This document shows positions 8,653 through 12,990 of a DNA stretch of 12,990 nucleotides, in pieces. The stretch comes from Jimgerdemannia flammicorona. Lineage: Eukaryota > Mucoromycota > Endogonomycetes > Endogonales > Endogonaceae. Each line of letters begins with the position of its first letter. The first letter of the stretch is position 1. The stretch is taken from positions 1-12,990 of the forward strand of contig RBNI01005137.1 of the NCBI GenBank assembly GCA_003990745.1. The letters are read 5' to 3'. Both the position numbers and the translations under genes were made by a program. The notes beneath the pieces are model-generated. The model ran no database searches, was not told the origin of the DNA, and saw only the letters and a program-made list of their open reading frames with translations.

Positions 8653-8904
8653 ATGGTTGTCAGTTACTTCGGACGAGGCATTCTTAATAAAGACATTGTC
8701 ACGGGTATTGTGGCATTAGTCAGCGAAGGAGGGGTGGCTCACGTGGGACAGCTCGCTATGCATTTTGCAATGGGCCCCATCAAAGTAAAAGGTATGGATG
8801 CAATTATGTATCTAACCAATTAACAATCTCAAGGTATATCTTGTCTCCTAGTCACCTCTCTCAAATTGTCTCGCCGGCTTGTGGGTCCATCGACGGGGAT
8901 CTAA
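8653..8904 (+). CDS. Candidate short two-exon frame, unknown function
   Basis: From ATG 8653 the frame reads M-V-V-S-Y-F-G-R-G-I-L-N-K-D-I-V and continues as a hydrophobic, glycine-containing peptide to G8791. A donor-like GTATGG follows at 8792, and CTAAC, a typical fungal branch site, lies at about 8812. Acceptors are available at 8833 (intron of 42 nt) and 8851 (60 nt). Both continue in the same phase to TAA 8902-8904, giving about 69 or 63 residues. An acceptor-like CCTTTTAG ends at 8650, so 8651 may be the start of an internal exon and the ATG may not be the true start. No family is recognised. Without splicing, the frame ends at TAA about 8820. Confidence 0.22.
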
Positions 8905-9084
8905 CCCTTCACACTTGAGCCGATTGCTATTTCAGGTAGGGCGATATAGGTGCTGACAACTTTTAGGATCTGTTTGTTTGCCCATGCAGCCTTTCTGATG
9001 TGGTCAGATGTGCATAGGTTCTAGTTCCCCCTTTTCCCCACAATCAGATAGCGGGAGTTCACTTACTGCGATCGAATTAATGAC

Positions 9085-9094
9085 TATAAAAAAA
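9085..9094 (+). promoter_or_regulatory. TATA box of the cysteine-rich gene
   Basis: TATAAAAAAA lies about 55-64 bases before ATG 9149. It is followed by a pyrimidine-rich run (CCCCTCTTACC) and CAAATCTTCAAACAAA, a classic fungal core promoter and leader. Confidence 0.6.
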
Positions 9095-9148
9095 TCCATT
9101 TTTGAAATCCCCTCTTACCACTTTACATCCTTCAAATCTTCAAACAAA

Positions 9149-9694
9149 ATGGGAGCGTCTACATCATACCAGCACAGAAGAGAGAATTACTCTTCGCAAC
9201 GCGACATTATTGGGGCCTACCCGCAAGGCGGCGAAGCATCGCAACAGAGCAGAAAGGAGAAAACCCTGCCACACTCCTCCACGTCCGAGCTTAAAGATAC
9301 GCTCCCGCAAAAGGTTCCGTCGGACGTTCCGAAAGTGAAACCTCACCTGCTCACAAAGTGCGTAGGCCAGTGCGAGCGCCAGATGTGCAGTAGACGGAAC
9401 CACACTGGTCACCAGGATTACCCAGAGATGTGTCCCAGCTACCCGCGCCACGCGGCTCACGCGCTCGACGTGAAGAACTGCGTCAAGTGCCGTCGGCCCA
9501 AGTCCATTGTCGGCTTCAAGTACGAAAACGGAAGGAAATTTTACCTGTGGTGTCATAAGTGCTGTATCTGCCAGATGTGTCTCAAGAAGGGAAAGTTCAC
9601 CCGCCCTGGCAAGCCGGGAGACTGCCTTAACACGGCTAAGTGCAGGTTCCAGGAGATCAAGGCTACTATGGAGGAAATCGTGGCTTATGTTTAA
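9149..9694 (+). CDS. Cysteine-rich, probably zinc-binding protein, 181 residues
   Basis: I chose ATG 9149 over the frame's earlier ATG (9008) because the context CAAACAAAATGGGAGC is ideal for fungi and a TATA box lies 55 bases upstream. Residues 1-65 are polar and likely disordered (Ser, Gln, Lys, Pro). Residues 71-165 hold thirteen cysteines: C71, C75, C80, C95, then C111-x2-C114, C135-x2-C138, C139, C141-x2-C144, C159 and C165, with histidines at 85, 88, 101, 104 and 136. The CxxC pairs suggest two or more zinc-ribbon-like sites. The last 16 residues are probably helical. The start M-G-A-S-T-S fits the N-myristoylation rule (Gly2, Ser6), which would place the protein at a membrane. There is no membrane segment and no intron. 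I do not recognise a named family and infer no reaction. Antisense frames (for example 9556-9164) are shadows. Confidence 0.8.
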   Translation: MGASTSYQHRRENYSSQRDIIGAYPQGGEASQQSRKEKTLPHSSTSELKDTLPQKVPSDVPKVKPHLLTKCVGQCERQMCSRRNHTGHQDYPEMCPSYPRHAAHALDVKNCVKCRRPKSIVGFKYENGRKFYLWCHKCCICQMCLKKGKFTRPGKPGDCLNTAKCRFQEIKATMEEIVAYV

Positions 9695-10891
9695 AAATGG
9701 TGGCGGGATTTACGGGGGTTGGCTTGTACAATATTTTCTATTCTTCTGTCGAGCTTGGAACCGAAACAACACATTGCATTCGCGAATCATTTTACATGAC
9801 TTTCTGTCTCTTGTGGCCAATCAATCTCTGGTACGGTCTACCACGTTTGGCGGTCCTTGTGCATGCATACAAGTAATCAACTTGAGTACCACAAGTTGAT
9901 ATACTACCGATGACAAGATGGCCGAAATTTTAGCGTGATACAATCACCTCCAGGCCGAAATGTTAAGTTGCCTTTGTCTTTTGATCTCACAGAACTCCAG
10001 CAAACGCAATTTATTTGGGCACCGTACTCTGGAATAGGGTGTCAAATTTGTCAGTGTTCTAGCCATGAAGAGGAAAGTCTAAGATGGCTTTACTGGGTTG
10101 AAAGGGTCGTATTTGTTGCAGGACCGTAAGCTACAATAAGTGAAGCGCAATGCTTCCGGAGAACTTGCGTCGTTCATTTTCTGTTAGGCCCGTAATTTTC
10201 CTATCCAAACAATGGCAACTGAATTTTTCGTCTTGCTTGTAGTTGATTAGACGCTATAGAGCCGTGCTTGATTTGTGGTAAGTAATTCTTAAACTCGAGT
10301 CTTTTGTCCTTCACCGAGACCCCCCCCCTACTTTCATTTGACCATGTTTTAATTATACACTTCCAGAAAGGTATTTTTCAATATCGCTCTCTAATTGACG
10401 TTACCGTGACTTAAATGCCAGCCAACAATTAATTTACCCGCTTGTATTCAAATCCACACCTTCCAGCCGAATCATACGGGGGGGTAAATATTTTTTATAC
10501 GTCGCAGTAGTGTTGTTATTGCGTGCGTCGACGGAACAGAGCAGTAGGTGTGGATGCAAATATCGCGTGTAGTTTGTGGTCATTTCGGTATATCCATGGT
10601 GAGATCCTTTCGAAACGTTCTCTACCAAACCAGTGCGTGACTTGGTATATACGGCATGTCCCGATGGGATACTGACTGGCAGGCTGGCAGGACGCCGAGC
10701 ATTTTTCTCCCTCGTTAAATTTGCCCCTACATTCAACACTCAATGTTTTACTAAGAAAGTACGATTTCATTTATTCACACGTACACGAAAAGCACAAGCC
10801 GAAATTCCTGGGAGGTAGGTGATACTCGGGTGCGACATGCGCATACACACCGAAACACTCCTATGTTGCGAGCACATATACGCTCGTCTCG
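9695..10891. other. Intergenic region between convergent genes
   Basis: This is the space between the 3' ends of the cysteine-rich gene and the promethin-like gene. It should contain both 3' untranslated regions. An open frame without an ATG runs from 9914 to 10129 (+); its translation looks fairly natural (F-D-L-T-E-L-Q-Q-T-Q-F-I-W-A-P), but no start or splice signals support it. A C9 run lies at 10320-10328 and a G7 run at 10478-10484. A donor-like GTAAGT occurs at about 10279. Minus-strand frames at 10434-10770 show nothing recognisable. Confidence 0.4.
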
Positions 10892-11437
10892 TCATATCCC
10901 ATCCCGCCCGCTGCCACGGATCTGCATGCCCCTCTTCACGCCACCCTCGGCCGCACGAATATCGCCCTCAAGCTCCATAGCGGTGTTCGTGAACATGCTA
11001 GAGACGAAGCCCCATATTCTGGTGACGGCGAAGGAGGCAATCCAGGCGAGCAAGAAACCGCCGACGACAAAAAAGGTGACGACACCAGCGCCGAACAAGG
11101 TCGGTAGCAGGAAGGCCCCGCCGAGGAGGACCGCACCGCCCTCGAACAGGCTAACGACGACGGCGGCGATGCCGCTCAAAACAGCGAAGCTGATGGAGAG
11201 GAAGCCAATGAACATGGCGACGGGAATGGCGCTCAGGATTGCCATGGTGTACACACCCCACTTGAGCGGCGGAAAACGGTTCATGATGTCGTTAAAGCGG
11301 CCCAAAATACCACGCGTCTGTTCGCCGATTGTGTCGGCCACGTCTTCCCCAAATTCGCCCATGGAATGTAGCTTTTCGCGGGGAAGCTGTGGGGCCAGGC
11401 CAGCATGGGTGGAGGTTCTTCCGCTTTCTTGATTCAT
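10892..11437 (-). CDS. Promethin/LDAF1-like lipid-droplet membrane protein
   Basis: This single-exon gene encodes 181 residues. Residues 1-57 are hydrophilic. Residues 61-138 form one long hydrophobic block, rich in Gly, Ala, Val and Phe, with prolines at 72 and 112 and a break at F98-E99-G100-G101, which suggests two membrane hairpins. Residues 150-181 are polar, with acidic and then basic and glycine residues. This layout is that of the promethin family (LDAF1/TMEM159 in animals, LDO proteins in yeast), which sits in the ER and on nascent lipid droplets together with seipin. The family call rests on architecture and composition and was not searched; a reticulon-like or unrelated fungal membrane protein is the alternative. 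A TATA box (TATAAAAA on the minus strand) lies at 11569-11576, about 135 bases upstream. The 200-codon plus-strand frame across it is a shadow. Confidence 0.7.
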   Translation of the reverse strand: MNQESGRTSTHAGLAPQLPREKLHSMGEFGEDVADTIGEQTRGILGRFNDIMNRFPPLKWGVYTMAILSAIPVAMFIGFLSISFAVLSGIAAVVVSLFEGGAVLLGGAFLLPTLFGAGVVTFFVVGGFLLAWIASFAVTRIWGFVSSMFTNTAMELEGDIRAAEGGVKRGMQIRGSGRDGI

Positions 11438-11568
11438 CGTGGACTCGGTAGTTGAAAATTGGTATTTCTTGATGAAGTTCTTATTAGAAAAGCAGTACGC
11501 GAAAAGAGGTCGTTATTGTGCAAGTGTTGCTGACCGGATGGGGATTTACAGAGCGTTCCCAAGGGCCA

Positions 11569-11576
11569 TTTTTATA
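11569..11576 (-). promoter_or_regulatory. TATA box of the promethin-like gene
   Basis: On the minus strand the sequence reads AGTATAAAAATGGCCC. The TATA motif is about 135 bases ahead of ATG 11437, which leaves room for a leader of about 100 bases that includes a pyrimidine-rich stretch. The spacing is ordinary for filamentous fungi. Confidence 0.5.
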
Positions 11577-11886
11577 CTTAATGATCCGCTCATATCTACC
11601 ATCCTCCTTTAAATCGCATGCACGTGGTTGCAGCGGCGGTGTGAATGCATCGGATCGCAGATTGCGCGCCACCATCACAGCAGATTGCCAATATCATTTG
11701 CGCGAATCAAATTTATTACGATTCTGCCTTTTTCTCTCCAAAAGTAGCGGCGTGCTCATACGGAACTTTTGCACTCCTTTGTTTTTCTCGGATGGTTCTT
11801 TCCGAGTTGTGTGTGCAGGGTAATGATCTGATCGTGCAATGATATATTGGTATTTTGAACCCGTGCCCCTTTAAACTGATGGGAAG

Positions 11887-12480
11887 ATGCAATATGCCCT
11901 TTCGGAAAATGGAGGCAATATAATCCATAATTCGTGGTTGATAATTGCGGATACAGTCTTTTGGACGATCCATCGACAACAAGCGCCGGTTTGCAGTTGT
12001 GAAATATCGACCAACGAGCTCTGACCCCAAGGTACACCACAGTTAGATGTAAGTGCTGCCGCTCGCAACTTCGGACATTGTGAAAGGTCTATTGGACCAA
12101 GACGTCGTGTATCGTATCGTATGTACGACCGCATAAATGCCCATTCTGAGCAGGTACACAATCACCCTCACGGAATGCCAACTTTCATTTCTGACAAGGG
12201 TGAAACCAAAGGCGTAAGCATTGTATTTCTCAAAAACGGTTTGTCGACTTCTGCTGGTTTGGCGACGATACAACGGTGCGGATGCAGACATGACAGGGCC
12301 GTATACGAAACGGTAATCCAATGCCGAATTAATATGGGGACTACTGTACAGATACTTTACATCCGGCGACATGTAAACGACTATCTTCCAACATTGATCC
12401 CCAACTCGAGGATTTTAAAGACCCATAAAACCACCCTCGACATGGACGCACGCCGGTTAGTTTTAAGGGCAAGGAGATAG
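11887..12480 (+). CDS. Candidate spliced gene, unknown function
   Basis: One plus-strand phase runs from ATG 11887 to TAG 12478-12480 and is broken only by TGA 12022-12024. A 54-nt intron at 11989-12042 would remove that stop and keep the frame: it has a weak donor GTTTGC, a good branch site CTGAC at about 12021-12025, and acceptor CCACAG. The spliced product would be 179 residues, mixed in composition, with an R-C-G-C-R-H segment and a basic C-terminus, and no membrane span or known motif. ATATAT at about 11842 is a possible TATA element. It diverges from the promethin-like gene across about 450 bp. If the intron is not real, this is a frame with one nonsense mutation. A second intron at 12456-12512 (donor GTTAGT, strong acceptor TTTCCTTCAG) could extend it. 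A minus-strand frame (12372-12043) competes. Confidence 0.33.
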
Positions 12481-12512
12481 ATCCCACACATTATGTCCTT
12501 TCTTTCCTTCAG

Positions 12513-12649
12513 GACCTTTATTCCTGCCAGGTTTTGCTCTCCCCCGATGCTTTGCTGCCATCACGAAATGGCTTATGCTCGCACAGCAAGCCAATGCATT
12601 CATTGACCTAACTCCGGATATTCCCCTAGTATTGTACCATAATGTATGA
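12513..12649 (+). other. Possible downstream exon
   Basis: A strong pyrimidine-rich acceptor (TTTCTTTCCTTCAG, ending at 12512) is followed by a frame that reads P-L-F-L-P-G-F-A-L-P-R-C-F-A-A-I-T-K-W and continues to TGA 12647-12649. It needs an upstream exon that leaves one base over. The frame at 11887-12480 leaves two bases at its 12455 donor, so the two do not join in this phase. It is open upstream only to about 12467 and has no ATG at its start. Confidence 0.25.
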
Positions 12650-12828
12650 AAAACGTGTTGGAAACAACGGGCATGGAGAACGTGTCAATTTCGTGATGGT
12701 ATTAACTCCGCCCACATATCCGACTATGACTACTCAATGGAAATTACGTATATACCATATAAAACTTGTTTAACGTGGGAACTTCGTTACACATTACTAT
12801 CCCAATAGGGGGTGGTCTATAGCATCAC

Positions 12829-12885
12829 GGTGTTTTTTTGGATCGTGTTTTTTTGGGTGACTTGGCTGGAAGATTTTTAAGTCAC
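12829..12885. repeat. Direct repeat plus hairpin, possible transposon end
   Basis: GTGTTTTTTTGG occurs twice, starting at 12830 and 12845. A perfect 7-bp stem follows at once: GTGACTT at 12857-12863 pairs with AAGTCAC at 12879-12885 around a 15-base loop. Such subterminal repeats are common at DNA transposon or MITE ends, but the partner end would lie outside the window. Confidence 0.4.
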
Positions 12886-12990
12886 ACGCCTGGCAATGTG
12901 ACATGTGGTGCACCTCAATGGCAATGGCCTTCATGGCAGACAACATAACAAGAGGCTGTCGGGCAGAGGAGAATGTCTTTTTTTTTTTTT
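12886..12990. other. Window end, no gene
   Basis: No frame of note. The window closes in a T run that may continue beyond it. Confidence 0.4.

Noticed and set aside
9164..9556. 130-codon minus-strand frame
   Set aside because: It is antisense to the cysteine-rich gene, whose promoter and start context are clear.
10830..11432. 200-codon plus-strand frame, the longest in the window
   Set aside because: It is the antisense shadow of the promethin-like gene and has a basic, Pro/Thr/Lys-rich translation typical of such shadows.
1..12990. tRNA, rRNA or other structured RNA genes
   Set aside because: I looked for B-box (GGTTCGA-type) and cloverleaf patterns on both strands and saw none; a covariance-model search was not possible.

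Overview
This looks like nuclear DNA of a filamentous ascomycete (Pezizomycotina); I cannot name the genus. The reasons are intron-poor genes with TATA boxes and A-rich start contexts, fungal-type GTAAGT splice donors, 54-90 nt candidate introns, homopolymer and minisatellite tracts, and an AT-rich block with CAG-to-TAG changes of the kind left by repeat-induced point mutation (RIP). There are no bacterial operons, ribosome binding sites or tRNA genes, and I saw no CRISPR array.

Layout. Bases 1 to about 1075 are an AT-rich, decayed, retroelement-like block. From 1076 to 2850 I see no gene that I trust. Bases 2849-4258 (+) hold a TATA box followed by a long, interrupted coding-like region that ends in an in-frame tandem repeat of 24/25 codons. 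Bases 4907-5436 (+) may be a small three-exon gene. Bases 5516-6080 (-) carry a reading frame with strong C/G third-position bias, unrecognised and probably frameshifted. Bases 6266-6782 hold two diverged copies of a dispersed repeat, each followed by a TAA-rich tail. Bases 6824-7118 are a 19-bp minisatellite, with similar units in opposite orientation at 7169-7227. Bases 7692-8290 (-) are another broken coding-like stretch, beside a T14A22 tract. Bases 8653-8904 (+) may be a short two-exon gene.

The two best genes converge. The first, 9149-9694 (+), encodes a 181-residue cysteine-rich, probably zinc-binding protein with a possible N-myristoylation start. The second, 10892-11437 (-), encodes a 181-residue protein with a long hydrophobic double-hairpin core that resembles the promethin/LDAF1 lipid-droplet family. 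About 450 bp upstream of the promethin-like start, and divergent from it, 11887-12480 (+) is a candidate spliced gene of unknown function. The last 160 bases hold a direct repeat and a hairpin that could belong to a transposon end.

Overall this is a gene-poor, repeat-rich chromosomal segment with two credible intact genes and several relics. I found no multi-gene pathway or defence-type system. All gene calls come from reading frames, codon bias, splice-like motifs and composition; no database search was possible.
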